DNA of 64,000 nt from Neorhizobium populisoli. GTDB lineage: Bacteria > Pseudomonadota > Alphaproteobacteria > Rhizobiales > Rhizobiaceae. Shown here piece after piece: positions 1-8,556 of the stretch. The stretch's first letter is position 1; every line of letters begins with the position of its first letter. The stretch is taken from the NCBI RefSeq assembly GCF_019430945.1, contig NZ_JAHYCB010000006.1, positions 474,821 through 538,820 of the forward strand. The letters run 5' to 3'. The translations under genes were made by a program, and so were the position numbers. The notes under the pieces are model-generated. The model made no database searches and was not told the origin of the DNA. It saw only the letters and a list, made by a program, of their open reading frames with translations.

Positions 1-126
1 ACGACTGTTCGGCGTCTCGATGGCCGGATCGAAGAGCTGCAAGGCTGCGACCAGACCATCATCGATGCCGGCGAAGCGGTGACCGTGACGACGCCGACCG
101 CTGGTGGCTATGGCAAAATCGCCTGA
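1..126 (+). CDS. 5-oxoprolinase / hydantoinase B, C-terminal end (partial)
   Basis: This is the last 41 codons of a gene that begins before the window; frame 1 is open from base 1 to the TGA at 124-126. The translated end contains GCDQTIIDAGEAV followed by TPTAGGYG, the typical closing motif of the HyuB/5-oxoprolinase B family, which hydrolyses 5-oxoproline or hydantoins with ATP. Only the tail is visible, so the split or fused architecture and the substrate cannot be told. The next gene starts 19 bases downstream on the same strand, so the two may be cotranscribed. Confidence 0.7.
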   Translation, partial: TTVRRLDGRIEELQGCDQTIIDAGEAVTVTTPTAGGYGKIA

Positions 127-145
127 TCTGCCTTAACCGGAGATC

Positions 146-1348
146 ATGAAACAGGTAGCGATCATCGGCGGCGGACCGGCCGGGCTGATGGCGGCGGAAG
201 TGCTTTCCGCCGCCGGGCATGTCGTGACCGTCTATGAGGCGATGCCGACCTTCGGACGCAAATTTCTGCTGGCCGGCAAATCCGGGCTCAATATCACCCA
301 TTCCGAAGCGTTTTCGCGATTTGCGGAGCGGTTCGGCGCGTCGTCTGTAAGGCTGCGGCCGGCGCTCGATGCGTTTACGCCGGACGACGTGCGGGCATGG
401 GCAGCTGGGCTTGGAACCGAAACGTTTGTCGGAACGTCCGGGCGGGTCTTTCCGACCGTGATGAAGGCATCCCCTCTCCTGCGCGCCTGGCTGCGAAGGC
501 TAGAGGCTCAAGGCGTCATTCTGAAAACACGCCATCGCTGGACTGGTTTTGATGGAGACGCTTACCGTTTCCAGACGTCGGAAGGCGAGATCACCGTGCG
601 ACCAGACGCTGCTCTGCTGGCGCTTGGCGGTGCAAGCTGGCCGCGGCTTGGCTCGGATGCAGCCTGGGTGCCTTGGCTGAAAGAGAAGAGCGTTATCATC
701 CGCGATATCCAGCCGGCCAATTGTGGTTTCGATATTGCCTGGAGCGAGACGTTTCGGGAGCGTTTTGCCGGCGAGCCGTTGAAATCGGTTTCGGCCACGT
801 CGGATGCAGGAACGTTTCAGGGCGAGTTCGTAATCTCGAAGCATGGGATCGAGGGAAGCCTTGTCTATGCGCATTCGGCGGCCTTGCGGGATGAGCTTAC
901 CAAAGAGGGCCAAGCCGCTCTCATCGTCGACCTGATGCCCGGCCGTACAGCCGAACGCCTTTCCCGCGATCTCTCCCGGCAGGATACCAAGGCCAGCTTT
1001 TCCAACCGGCTGCGCAAGGGCGCGGGACTGGAAGGCGCCAAAGGCGCATTGTTGCGTGAGCTTGTACCCGACGCTAACCGCATGGCTTCCGTTGAACTGG
1101 CGGGCACGATCAAGGCCCTGCCGATTCCGCTCCTGCGTCCACGACCCATTGCCGAGTCAATCTCTTCCGCAGGCGGCATTGCCTGGGATCAGGTCGACGA
1201 GAATTTTATGCTGAAGCCCCTGCCCGGCCTCTTCACGGCAGGCGAAATGCTGGATTGGGAAGCGCCGACCGGCGGTTATCTGCTGACCGCCTGCTTTGCC
1301 ACGGGGCGGGCAGCGGCAAAGGGTATCGAGGCTTACCTCCAGGGCTGA
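146..1348 (+). CDS. HI0933/BaiN-type FAD flavoprotein (PP_4765-like)
   Basis: A 400-residue soluble flavoprotein. The N-terminus has the Rossmann dinucleotide motif GGGPAGLMAAE (residues 8-18), then GRKFLLAGKSGLNITHSE, a signature of the HI0933-like oxidoreductases. The C-terminus has the second FAD contact, GLFTAGEMLDWEAPTGGYLLT. Family members are NAD(P)/FAD oxidoreductases whose physiological substrate is mostly unknown, so no reaction is assigned. It starts 19 bases after the 5-oxoprolinase stop. The length is normal for the TIGR03862-type subgroup and the frame is intact. Confidence 0.85.
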   Translation: MKQVAIIGGGPAGLMAAEVLSAAGHVVTVYEAMPTFGRKFLLAGKSGLNITHSEAFSRFAERFGASSVRLRPALDAFTPDDVRAWAAGLGTETFVGTSGRVFPTVMKASPLLRAWLRRLEAQGVILKTRHRWTGFDGDAYRFQTSEGEITVRPDAALLALGGASWPRLGSDAAWVPWLKEKSVIIRDIQPANCGFDIAWSETFRERFAGEPLKSVSATSDAGTFQGEFVISKHGIEGSLVYAHSAALRDELTKEGQAALIVDLMPGRTAERLSRDLSRQDTKASFSNRLRKGAGLEGAKGALLRELVPDANRMASVELAGTIKALPIPLLRPRPIAESISSAGGIAWDQVDENFMLKPLPGLFTAGEMLDWEAPTGGYLLTACFATGRAAAKGIEAYLQG

Positions 1349-1465
1349 TATAAGCTCGGTTTCCTTATTGGATTTGCGATTTCTTTCCTGGTCGTCTGGT
1401 AGTGTTGTCCTGAGTCAAACCATCATTGTGCAGGATGGCGAGATTGATCTATGGCATGCGAATAG

Positions 1466-1605
1466 CCCCTCATCCGCCTGCCGGCACCTTCTCCCCGTGA
1501 TAACGGGGAGAAGGACGCAAGTGGCAAGCTGTCCATCCCTCTCAAGCGTTGAGCGAGGCACGTCCCCTCTCCCCGCCTGCGGGGAGAGGGCTAGGGTGAG
1601 GGGCA
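1466..1605. repeat. RIME-like intergenic palindromic repeat, copy A
   Basis: This fills most of the 275-base gap between the flavoprotein and DUF1275 genes. It holds two GC-rich hairpins: CCTTCTCCCCGT at 1487-1498 pairs perfectly with 1503-1514, and CCCTCTCCCC at 1565-1574 pairs with 1581-1590. The outer ends read CCCCTCA... and ...TGAGGGGCA. The same architecture recurs inverted at 55205-55343. This double-palindrome layout matches the short mosaic repeats dispersed in rhizobial intergenic DNA. No coding capacity is evident. Confidence 0.75.
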
Positions 1606-1656
1606 ACCCGCACAAGGTTTTGGATGGATGGAAGCAAAGGCACTTACGGCAGACCG

Positions 1657-2373
1657 ATGACCAGAGCGAGACGACGCATCCTCATCCGCAGAAGGCGCAC
1701 CATAACCGGCCTCGGGCTCGTTGCGGCGATCTCCTTCGTCGCGGGCATGGCGGATGCGGTGGGGCTGCTGCTCTCCGGCGATTTCGTCTCCTTCATGACC
1801 GGTAACACGACGCGGGCAGCGCTCGCCTTCGCCGGCGGCGATTATTCGCATGCGGTCGTTCTTTTCCTAGCGCTCTGGGTGTTCATCGCGGGCAATGCGC
1901 TCGGCATCGTGCTCGCCCATACTGTTTCGGCCAAGCGCACATTCGTGGTTCTGACCGGCGTGGCGATCGTGCTGGCGCTTGCCTCCATCGTACCGGGCGA
2001 AACCTATCCGCGCCTGCAATTCTACCTGATCGTGCTCTCCATGGGCATGATCAACGCAACCGTCGAACATATCGAAGGCCTGCCGATCGGGCTTACCTAT
2101 GTGACCGGCGCATTGTCCCGTTTCGGCCGCGGCATCGGCCGCTGGTTGATCGGCGACCGCAACCCGACCGGATGGGTGATCCAGACGGTCCCGTGGACCG
2201 GAATGGCCTGCGGCGCGATCACGGGCGCTTTTTTGACGAAATATGCAGGCAGCGATGCTTTATGGGCCGTCTCGCTTCTGGCTCTCGTGGTTGCCTTGGC
2301 GACGGCGCTTTTGCCGCGTCCATTGCAACTGCATTTCCAGCAGCCGATCGTGCCCGCCCGTCGTCGCGCTTAA
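1657..2373 (+). CDS. DUF1275 (YoaK family) membrane protein
   Basis: An inner-membrane protein with about six predicted hydrophobic segments. Motifs of the family are present: AISFVAGMADAVGLL and SFMTGNTTR near the N-terminus, then HIEGLPIGLTYVTGALSRFG in the middle. The frame is also open from an ATG at 1624, but that would add an odd hydrophilic stretch; the ATG at 1657 gives the usual short basic N-terminus before the first membrane helix. Neither start has a strong Shine-Dalgarno sequence. The family's function is unknown. The DUF218 gene follows after 15 bases, suggesting cotranscription. Confidence 0.8.
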   Translation: MTRARRRILIRRRRTITGLGLVAAISFVAGMADAVGLLLSGDFVSFMTGNTTRAALAFAGGDYSHAVVLFLALWVFIAGNALGIVLAHTVSAKRTFVVLTGVAIVLALASIVPGETYPRLQFYLIVLSMGMINATVEHIEGLPIGLTYVTGALSRFGRGIGRWLIGDRNPTGWVIQTVPWTGMACGAITGAFLTKYAGSDALWAVSLLALVVALATALLPRPLQLHFQQPIVPARRRA

Positions 2374-2388
2374 AATTTCGGAGAATGG

Positions 2389-3177
2389 ATGTTTCTGATT
2401 ACGAAGCTTTTCTGGGTTTTCGCTCAGCCGCTTTCCATGGCCTTCGTGTTTTCGGCCTTTGCCGCCGTTATGGCCTTTCTCGGATGGCGGACGCTTGGCG
2501 GACTTTCAGCGCTGCTGGCCGCGATCATCCTGTTCGTGACGCTGTTCACGACGACAGGCACGGTAGCGTTACAGGTGCTGGAAGCGCGCTTTCCGAAACC
2601 GGCTGCGGATCCGACCGATGTTTCCTGCATGATCGTGCTCGGCGGCGCCTTCGATAACGAGATCAATACCGCCCGCGGCGGCATGGAGCTCAACCAGTCA
2701 GCCGATCGGTTCGTCGAGGCGCTGCGGCTTGCCCGCAACCATCCGCAATCGCGTATCCTGATTTCCGGCGGCGACGGCTCGATCAGCGGCGGCTACGAGG
2801 GCGAAGCGCAGACGGCGGAGCGCTTCTTCTCGGCTTTCGGCATCGGCCAGGAGCGGCTGCTCAAGGAAAATACCTCGCGCACCACCTATGAAAACAGCCG
2901 GAACACGGCCGAGCTTCTGAGGACCGAAAAGCTCGAAAACTGCCTACTGATCACATCGGGCTTTCATATGCCGCGTGCGGTCGGCCTGTTTCGCAAGGCA
3001 GGCATCGCGGTGACGCCCTGGCCCGTCGATTATCGCACCAGTGGCGTGGTCGGCCTCTCGCTCGACTTCACCCAGCCGGCGCTGAATGCGCAGATCACCA
3101 CGACGGCCACGCGAGAATGGATGAGCCTGACGGCCTATTACCTCACCGGCCGGATCGATTCGATCTTTCCGCGGTAA
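2389..3177 (+). CDS. YdcF/ElyC-like DUF218 membrane protein
   Basis: 262 residues with two N-terminal membrane helices (about 8-28 and 37-55) followed by a DUF218 domain. The domain shows IVLGGAF, then SADRFVEALRLAR, ILISGGDG, NTSRTTYENSRNT and a GFHMPRAVGLFRKAG segment, as in SanA, ElyC and YdcF proteins. Relatives act in envelope or peptidoglycan precursor homeostasis, but the biochemical activity here is unknown. The layout of two helices plus a large periplasmic domain is most like ElyC. Confidence 0.8.
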   Translation: MFLITKLFWVFAQPLSMAFVFSAFAAVMAFLGWRTLGGLSALLAAIILFVTLFTTTGTVALQVLEARFPKPAADPTDVSCMIVLGGAFDNEINTARGGMELNQSADRFVEALRLARNHPQSRILISGGDGSISGGYEGEAQTAERFFSAFGIGQERLLKENTSRTTYENSRNTAELLRTEKLENCLLITSGFHMPRAVGLFRKAGIAVTPWPVDYRTSGVVGLSLDFTQPALNAQITTTATREWMSLTAYYLTGRIDSIFPR

Positions 3178-3188
3178 GGCGGGCGACC

Positions 3189-3665
3189 TTACTTCTTCGA
3201 AAGGACATTAAAATTGAGACCACGCACCCGGGCGCGCATCTCGCAAGGTGCGGGATCGGTACGGCCGCAATAACGCGGATGCATGGTCAGCTCGAAGACC
3301 ATGTTACCGAAATACTGAACAAATTCATAGTTATAGAGCATGGCGGTGGCGACCATGACATAGCCGCCTTCCTTCAGCTGAACATAAAAATTATAGGGGC
3401 AGCCTTCGGCGGTGCAGCGCGGCCCCTTCACCCCATCGCAGGTCAGTTCCGACTGGTTGGAAACAACATCGAGCATGCCGTCATTGTTGATGTCGAAGCG
3501 TTTGATGAATTCCGGTCCGAAATCGACGGCTTTGCAGTCTTTGCGGAAAAAGTCTTTCTCGTAGATTTCCGGATCGGTGAAACGCTGCGGCTGCTGGGCA
3601 AAACCGAGCGTCGGCGCAAACAGCAGGATCAAGACCTGCAAAAAGACGATCAGGAGCTTTTTCAC
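3189..3665 (-). CDS. Secreted hypothetical protein with EF-hand-like loop
   Basis: 158 residues, not recognised as a named family. The N-terminus MKKLLIVFLQVLILLFAPTLGFAQQ is a classic Sec signal peptide with likely cleavage after GFA. The mature part has six cysteines, suggesting disulfides in the periplasm. It also has a DINNDGMLDVV segment that fits a calcium-binding loop (DxNxDGxxD) as in dockerin or EF-hand proteins. It is convergent with the DUF218 gene, the two stops being 11 bases apart. Calcium binding is inferred from the loop only. Confidence 0.65.
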   Translation of the reverse strand: MKKLLIVFLQVLILLFAPTLGFAQQPQRFTDPEIYEKDFFRKDCKAVDFGPEFIKRFDINNDGMLDVVSNQSELTCDGVKGPRCTAEGCPYNFYVQLKEGGYVMVATAMLYNYEFVQYFGNMVFELTMHPRYCGRTDPAPCEMRARVRGLNFNVLSKK

Positions 3666-3792
3666 GGGCGGTCTCTCCGCAAATTCATCTGTTCAAGGCG
3701 CGTAACGACGGATGACGCACGCAACGGTCGGCGGTTATGCTAACGGTCTGTACTTACGCGACGCTTAACGCCGCGATGCCTGGGGACCCTAC

Positions 3793-4449
3793 ATGTCGTT
3801 GCTGACGATACTCGATTATGCCGGCATCGCGCTGTTTGCCGCGACGGGCGCGCTTGCCGCCTCGCGCAAGGAGCTCGACCTCGTCGGCTTCCTGTTCTTC
3901 GCGGCGGTGACGGGACTTGGCGGCGGCACGCTGCGCGACATCATTCTCGGCCGCACGCCTGTCTTCTGGGTGCTGGAGCCAAACTATATCCTGATCTGTA
4001 TCGCCGCCGGCGCCTTCGTGTTCTTCACCGCCGACCGGGTGGAATGGCGCTACCGGCTGCTGATCTGGCTCGATGCGGTGGGGCTGGCCGCCTATAGCGT
4101 GCTTGGCGCCGCCAAGGGGTTGGCGGCCACTGGCTCGCCGACGATCGCCATCGTCACCGGTGCGCTGACGGCAGCCTTTGGTGGCATCCTGCGCGATCTG
4201 CTCGCCAACGAACCCTCGGTGCTGCTGAGGCCGGAAATCTATATTACCGCGGCGCTGGCCGGTGCTGCGGGTTTCACCACGGCGCATATGCTGGGTCTGC
4301 CGATCGTCGTCAGTTCAGGGCTCGGCGTGACAATCGCCTTTGCGCTGCGCGGTGGCGCGATCCACTACGGCTGGACGCTGCCGCGATACAGGCCACGGCC
4401 GGGCCGGCCCCAGGACGAGGCAATGAACCGTGGGAAAGGACAGGATTAA
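3793..4449 (+). CDS. TRIC-type cation channel family protein (YicG/UPF0126)
   Basis: 218 residues with about seven hydrophobic helices arranged as two similar halves. The first half has FAATGALAASRK and TGLGGGTLRDIILGR; the second repeats the pattern with GAAKGL and GALTAAFGGILRDLL. The paired GGxxRD motifs are diagnostic of the prokaryotic trimeric intracellular cation channel family, whose members conduct K+ or Na+ in the inner membrane. The gene is monocistronic between the secreted protein and irr, and convergent with irr. Confidence 0.85.
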   Translation: MSLLTILDYAGIALFAATGALAASRKELDLVGFLFFAAVTGLGGGTLRDIILGRTPVFWVLEPNYILICIAAGAFVFFTADRVEWRYRLLIWLDAVGLAAYSVLGAAKGLAATGSPTIAIVTGALTAAFGGILRDLLANEPSVLLRPEIYITAALAGAAGFTTAHMLGLPIVVSSGLGVTIAFALRGGAIHYGWTLPRYRPRPGRPQDEAMNRGKGQD

Positions 4450-4455
4450 GCCGGA

Positions 4456-4872
4456 TCAGGTGCGCTTTTCGCGCAGCCGAATGATCACGTCGACATGGGC
4501 AATTTCCATGCCTTCCGGCGCTTCCGGCAGATTGCCGATTTCCAGATTGCTCACCGGAATGTCGAGAACCTCGTTGCGACCCTCGACGAAGAAGTGGTGA
4601 TGGTCGGAGATATTCGTATCGAAATAGGTTCTGGCGCTTTCGACGGCGAGAACGCGGATCATGCCGGCTTCGGTGAACTGGTGAAGCGTGTTGTAGACGG
4701 TTGCGAGCGAAACCGGCACGCCAGCATCCGTCGCTTCTTCGTGCAATTCCTCGACTGTCAGGTGGCGGTCACCCTTGGCGAACAACAGGTCGGCAAGCGC
4801 AACGCGCTGCCGCGTCGGACGCAGGCCGCAATGGCGCAGTCTCGTCTCGATGTCCACAATGGCGTCTGCCAT
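4456..4872 (-). CDS. irr: Fur-family iron response regulator Irr
   Basis: 138 residues: an N-terminal winged helix with GLRPTRQRVALADLLFAKGDRHLTVEELH, then VSLATVYNTLHQFTEAGMIRVL, and a metal-binding domain with the HHH cluster in SDHHHFFVEG. Irr is the haem- and iron-responsive regulator of Rhizobiales and controls iron uptake and haem synthesis. The frame is open to 4953, but a sigma70-like promoter at 4925-4953 implies transcription starts near 4918. The ATG at 4872 is therefore chosen. Its position divergent from fabA supports the assignment. Confidence 0.9.
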   Translation of the reverse strand: MADAIVDIETRLRHCGLRPTRQRVALADLLFAKGDRHLTVEELHEEATDAGVPVSLATVYNTLHQFTEAGMIRVLAVESARTYFDTNISDHHHFFVEGRNEVLDIPVSNLEIGNLPEAPEGMEIAHVDVIIRLREKRT

Positions 4873-4924
4873 ACTACCCGTCAGCTCCCACCGTTCGCAC
4901 GGTAACAATCTATCTTGAGTTTCG

Positions 4925-4953
4925 GATATAACTTTTACGGCCAACACTTTCAA
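4925..4953 (-). promoter_or_regulatory. sigma70-like promoter of irr
   Basis: Read on the minus strand, TTGAAA (4953-4948) and TATATC (4930-4925) are separated by exactly 17 bases. The -10 lies about 50 bases upstream of the irr ATG at 4872. The whole irr-fabA gap (4873-5182, 310 bases) has no other gene. I saw no convincing ICE or iron-box palindrome in it. Confidence 0.55.
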
Positions 4954-5182
4954 TAGTTTCTGGAGGATACCTTCGATCAGTTCGGCAAATTCGCGTTATT
5001 TCGGCCTTTTACCTCTGGTTTGCGCCCATAGCTTCCTATATGCGGACCTGAACGAAGAGATGTTCCAGCGCCCGGAAGCCATCCCCAGGGCCAAGGCCTG
5101 CGACCATCGTAAAGCTTCAATTCCGTCCGAACTTGCAATAAAGCTTCGGAAACAAAGGGTTTGAACGGGGGAAACGGAACTT

Positions 5183-5698
5183 ATGGCAACCAGACAGTCC
5201 AGCTTTTCGTATGAAGAACTCATCGCCTGCGCTCACGGCGAACTGTTCGGCCCCGGCAATGCGCAGCTTCCCCTGCCGCCTATGCTGATGGTGCACCGAA
5301 TCATGGATATTTCCGAGACGGGCGGCGCTTTCGACAAGGGTTACCTTCGCGCCGAATACGACGTGAAGCCCGACGACTGGTATTTCCCCTGCCATTTCGA
5401 AGGCAACCCGATCATGCCGGGCTGCCTTGGCCTCGACGGCATGTGGCAGCTGACCGGCTTCTTCCTGGGCTGGCTCGGCGAGCCTGGCCGCGGCATGGCG
5501 CTTTCCACCGGCGAAGTGAAGTTCAAGGGCATGATCCGCCCGGACACCAAGCTTCTGGAATACGGCATCGACTTCAAGCGCGTCATGCGCGGCAGGCTGG
5601 TGCTCGGCACCGCCGACGGCTGGCTGAAAGCGGATGGCGAAACCATTTATCAGGCAACCGACCTGCGGGTCGGTCTGTCGAAAGAAAAGGCCGCCTGA
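5183..5698 (+). CDS. fabA: 3-hydroxydecanoyl-ACP dehydratase/isomerase FabA
   Basis: 171 residues, the usual FabA length. It dehydrates beta-hydroxydecanoyl-ACP and isomerises the trans-2 product to cis-3-decenoyl-ACP, the branch point to unsaturated fatty acids. The hot-dog fold active site is visible: His71 in CHFEGNPIMPG and Asp85 in GLDGMWQLTG. The start is preceded by GGGGGAAACGGAA. It heads the fabA-fabB-fabI operon, with 43 bases to fabB. Confidence 0.96.
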   Translation: MATRQSSFSYEELIACAHGELFGPGNAQLPLPPMLMVHRIMDISETGGAFDKGYLRAEYDVKPDDWYFPCHFEGNPIMPGCLGLDGMWQLTGFFLGWLGEPGRGMALSTGEVKFKGMIRPDTKLLEYGIDFKRVMRGRLVLGTADGWLKADGETIYQATDLRVGLSKEKAA

Positions 5699-5741
5699 TC
5701 CGGCGCTCTTGTCCAATCTCAATTATAAGAAGGTCCGAGAA

Positions 5742-6974
5742 ATGAGACGGGTAGTTGTAACAGGTCTCGGCATCGTATCCTCAATCGGAAGCGATGCCGC
5801 CGAAGTCACCGAATCCCTGCGTCAGGCGAAGTCCGGCATTTCCTTTTCGCCCGATTTTGCCGAGCATGGTTTCAAGTGCCAGGTCTGGGGCAGCCCGAAA
5901 CTCGGCCAGGCTGAGCTTGCGGAACTTGTCGACCGCCGCGCCATGCGTTTCCTGTCTCAGGGCGGTGCCTGGAACCACGTCGCCATGAAGCAGGCGATTG
6001 CCGATTCCGGCCTTGAAGAAAAAGACTATAGCGAGAACGAGCGCACCGGCATCATCATGGGTTCGGGTGGTCCGTCCACCCGCACGCTGATCGAAGCCGC
6101 CGAAATCACCATGAAGAATAACAGCCCGAAGCGCATCGGCCCGTTTGCCGTGCCGAAGGCGATGTCTTCCACGGCTTCCGCGACGCTCGCCACCTGGTTC
6201 AAGATTCATGGCGTCAACTACTCGATCTCGTCGGCCTGCTCGACTTCGGCGCATTGCATCGGCAATGCGGCCGAGATGATCCAGTGGGGCAAGCAGGACG
6301 TGATGTTTGCCGGCGGCCACGAAGACCTCGACTGGACCATGTCGAACCTTTTCGACGCCATGGGCGCCATGTCCACCAAGTACAACAATAATCCGGATCG
6401 CGCTTCGCGTGCCTATGACGTCGACCGTGACGGTTTCGTCATCGCCGGTGGTGCGGGCGTGCTGGTTCTCGAGGAACTGGAGCATGCCAAGGCCCGCGGC
6501 GCCAAGATTTATGCCGAGATCACCGGCTATGGCGCGACGTCCGACGGTTACGACATGGTTGCTCCGTCCGGCGAAGGCGCGATCCGTTGCATGCGCCAGG
6601 CGCTTGCGACCGTGAAGGGCGAAGTCGATTACATCAACACCCACGGCACTTCGACGCCGGTGGGCGATTCGAAGGAAATCGGCGCGATCCGCACCGTCTT
6701 CGGCGACAAGATTCCGCATATCCAGTCGACCAAGTCGCTGACCGGCCATTCGCTCGGCGGTGCCGGCGTGCAGGAATCGATCTACGGCCTGCTGATGATG
6801 CAGGAACGCTTCATCGGCGAAAGTGCGCATATCGACAATCTCGATCCGGAATTCGAAGGTGTACCGATCGTCCGCAAGCGGATCGACGACGCCAAGATCG
6901 ATACGGTCCTTTCCAACTCCTTCGGGTTCGGCGGTACTAACGCCACGCTCGTCTTCCAGCGCTATAACGGATAA
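5742..6974 (+). CDS. fabB: 3-oxoacyl-ACP synthase I FabB
   Basis: 410 residues, a condensing enzyme that elongates cis-3-decenoyl-ACP in unsaturated fatty acid synthesis. The catalytic triad is intact: Cys166 in SISSACSTSAH, a His in NTHGTSTPVGD and a His in KSLTGHSLGGAG. The frame is open 36 codons further upstream, but that would overlap fabA; the ATG at 5742 gives the canonical MRRVVVTGLGIVSS start. Four bases separate its stop from the fabI start, so the operon is tightly coupled. Confidence 0.96.
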   Translation: MRRVVVTGLGIVSSIGSDAAEVTESLRQAKSGISFSPDFAEHGFKCQVWGSPKLGQAELAELVDRRAMRFLSQGGAWNHVAMKQAIADSGLEEKDYSENERTGIIMGSGGPSTRTLIEAAEITMKNNSPKRIGPFAVPKAMSSTASATLATWFKIHGVNYSISSACSTSAHCIGNAAEMIQWGKQDVMFAGGHEDLDWTMSNLFDAMGAMSTKYNNNPDRASRAYDVDRDGFVIAGGAGVLVLEELEHAKARGAKIYAEITGYGATSDGYDMVAPSGEGAIRCMRQALATVKGEVDYINTHGTSTPVGDSKEIGAIRTVFGDKIPHIQSTKSLTGHSLGGAGVQESIYGLLMMQERFIGESAHIDNLDPEFEGVPIVRKRIDDAKIDTVLSNSFGFGGTNATLVFQRYNG

Positions 6975-6978
6975 TTCC

Positions 6979-7785
6979 ATGACGGGATTCATGCAGGGAA
7001 AACGCGGCCTGATCATGGGGGTCGCCAACAACCACTCGATCGCCTGGGGCATTTCCAAGGCTGTCGCAGCACAGGGCGCTGAACTCGCCTTCACCTATCA
7101 GGGCGATGCGCTCGGCAAGCGGGTGAAGCCGCTGGCAGCCGAGGTCAATTCCGACTTCATCGTGCCTTGCGACGTCGAAGACATCGCATCGGTGGATGCC
7201 ACGTTTGCGGCTATCAAGGAGCGCTGGGGCAAGCTCGATTTCGTCGTGCATGCCATCGGTTTCTCCGACAAGAACGAGCTGAAGGGTCTCTACGCCGATA
7301 CGTCGCGCGAAAATTTCAGCCGCACGATGGTGATCTCCTGTTTCTCCTTCACCGAGATCGCCAAGCGGGCTGCAGAGCTGATGACGGATGGCGGCTCGAT
7401 GCTGACGCTGACCTATGGCGGCTCGACGCGGGTGATCCCGAACTATAACGTCATGGGCGTCGCCAAGGCGGCTCTGGAAGGCTCCGTGCGTTACCTCGCA
7501 GCCGATTACGGTCCGAAGGATATCCGCGTCAACGCGATCTCTGCAGGCCCGGTCCGCACGCTGGCAGGCGCCGGCATTTCCGACGCACGCGCGATGTATT
7601 CCTGGAACCAGAAGAACGCACCGCTGCGCCGCACCGCGACGATCGAAGATATCGGCGGCTCGGCGCTTTACCTGCTTTCGGACCTCTCCCGCGGCGTGAC
7701 CGGCGAAATCCATTATGTGGATGCCGGCTACAACATCACCTCTCTGCCGACGCTCGAGCGTCTGCGGAACGCGGATTCGGAATAA
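6979..7785 (+). CDS. fabI: Enoyl-ACP reductase FabI
   Basis: 268 residues, an SDR-fold NADH-dependent enoyl-ACP reductase that completes each elongation cycle. The cofactor motif is GVANNHSIAWGI. The active site is Tyr146 in TLTYGG with Tyr156 and Lys163 in NYNVMGVAKAA, the Y-x6-K spacing that separates FabI from ordinary SDRs. The ATG at 6979 lies 4 bases after fabB; an internal ATG at 6991 is the alternative start. It is the last gene of the fab operon and is convergent with the Sel1 gene. Confidence 0.95.
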   Translation: MTGFMQGKRGLIMGVANNHSIAWGISKAVAAQGAELAFTYQGDALGKRVKPLAAEVNSDFIVPCDVEDIASVDATFAAIKERWGKLDFVVHAIGFSDKNELKGLYADTSRENFSRTMVISCFSFTEIAKRAAELMTDGGSMLTLTYGGSTRVIPNYNVMGVAKAALEGSVRYLAADYGPKDIRVNAISAGPVRTLAGAGISDARAMYSWNQKNAPLRRTATIEDIGGSALYLLSDLSRGVTGEIHYVDAGYNITSLPTLERLRNADSE

Positions 7786-7800
7786 GGTCCGCTTCGGATT

Positions 7801-8442
7801 TCATTTCAACTGCTTCAAATCCTCGGCCGCCTGGATATTCCCGGCGGCCGATGCTTCTTTCAGGAGTTGCTTTGCCCGCACCGGGTTCTCGGCCCGGATC
7901 AACTGGGCAAGCTTCCACTTGGCCCAGTGATCGTTCGTCTGGGGCAGGCTCTTTTCCAGATACGCTTTGGCGAGTTTCACATCCTTCGGAAGGCCTTCGC
8001 CATCGGCGAGCATGAAGGCCAGCATGTGATAGGCCCAGATATTGTCCTTCGCGGCAGATTTCCGGTACCAGTCAGCGGCCGTGACCGCGTCGCGAGCAAC
8101 CACGATCCCCTTCTGGTAGAAATAGCCGATCCTGAGTTCCGCATATTTATCGCCCTGAGCGGCGGCGCGGCGATACCAGTCCAGCGCCTGCACAGCGTCT
8201 TTCGGCACGCCGATGCCCTCTTCATAAGCTTCTCCGAGCTTATAGGCAGCGGTGGAATTGCCCTTCTCGGCGGCCATCCGGAAGTAACGGGTGGAGATCC
8301 GCAGATCGTCTTTTCCCTTGACCTTATAGTGCCGGTAGGTCTCGGCGATGTTGTACCATTCCCAGGTGATCTGCGGCGGATCGGCGTGAGCAGAAAAAGC
8401 GCTACCGAGAATGATACTCATCATCATAGGCAAGCGTCGCAT
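7801..8442 (-). CDS. Periplasmic Sel1-repeat (TPR-like) protein
   Basis: 213 residues. MRRLPMMMSIILGSAFSAHA is a signal peptide, followed by four or so Sel1-like repeats with AAYKLGEAYEEGIGVPKDAVQALDWYRRAA and AWYRKSA-type helices. Such solenoids scaffold protein complexes; the partner here is unknown. The frame is open to 8499, with further ATGs at 8499 and 8454. Only the ATG at 8442 has a strong Shine-Dalgarno (GGAGAGG, about 3-5 bases upstream), so it is preferred. The stop is 15 bases from the fabI stop on the opposite strand. Confidence 0.75.
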   Translation of the reverse strand: MRRLPMMMSIILGSAFSAHADPPQITWEWYNIAETYRHYKVKGKDDLRISTRYFRMAAEKGNSTAAYKLGEAYEEGIGVPKDAVQALDWYRRAAAQGDKYAELRIGYFYQKGIVVARDAVTAADWYRKSAAKDNIWAYHMLAFMLADGEGLPKDVKLAKAYLEKSLPQTNDHWAKWKLAQLIRAENPVRAKQLLKEASAAGNIQAAEDLKQLK

Positions 8443-8556
8443 CTGCCTCTCCATTGCGGCAACCGGATGCAACCCTAACCTGAGCGTCGAGAATAACAAT
8501 CGTAGATTTCAGGGTTTTTGCAGGCGACACTGCGGCTCGCCCAGACTCTGCAGCGC

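Noticed and set aside
1466..1605. Possible insertion sequence or MITE with transposase
   Set aside because: Only paired palindromes of about 140 bases are present, with no transposase and no clear target duplication; a second copy at 55205 has the same size.
4873..4953. N-terminal extension of Irr by 27 residues
   Set aside because: The extension covers the promoter; a -35/-10 pair with 17-base spacing lies inside it, so this DNA is probably not transcribed as irr message.
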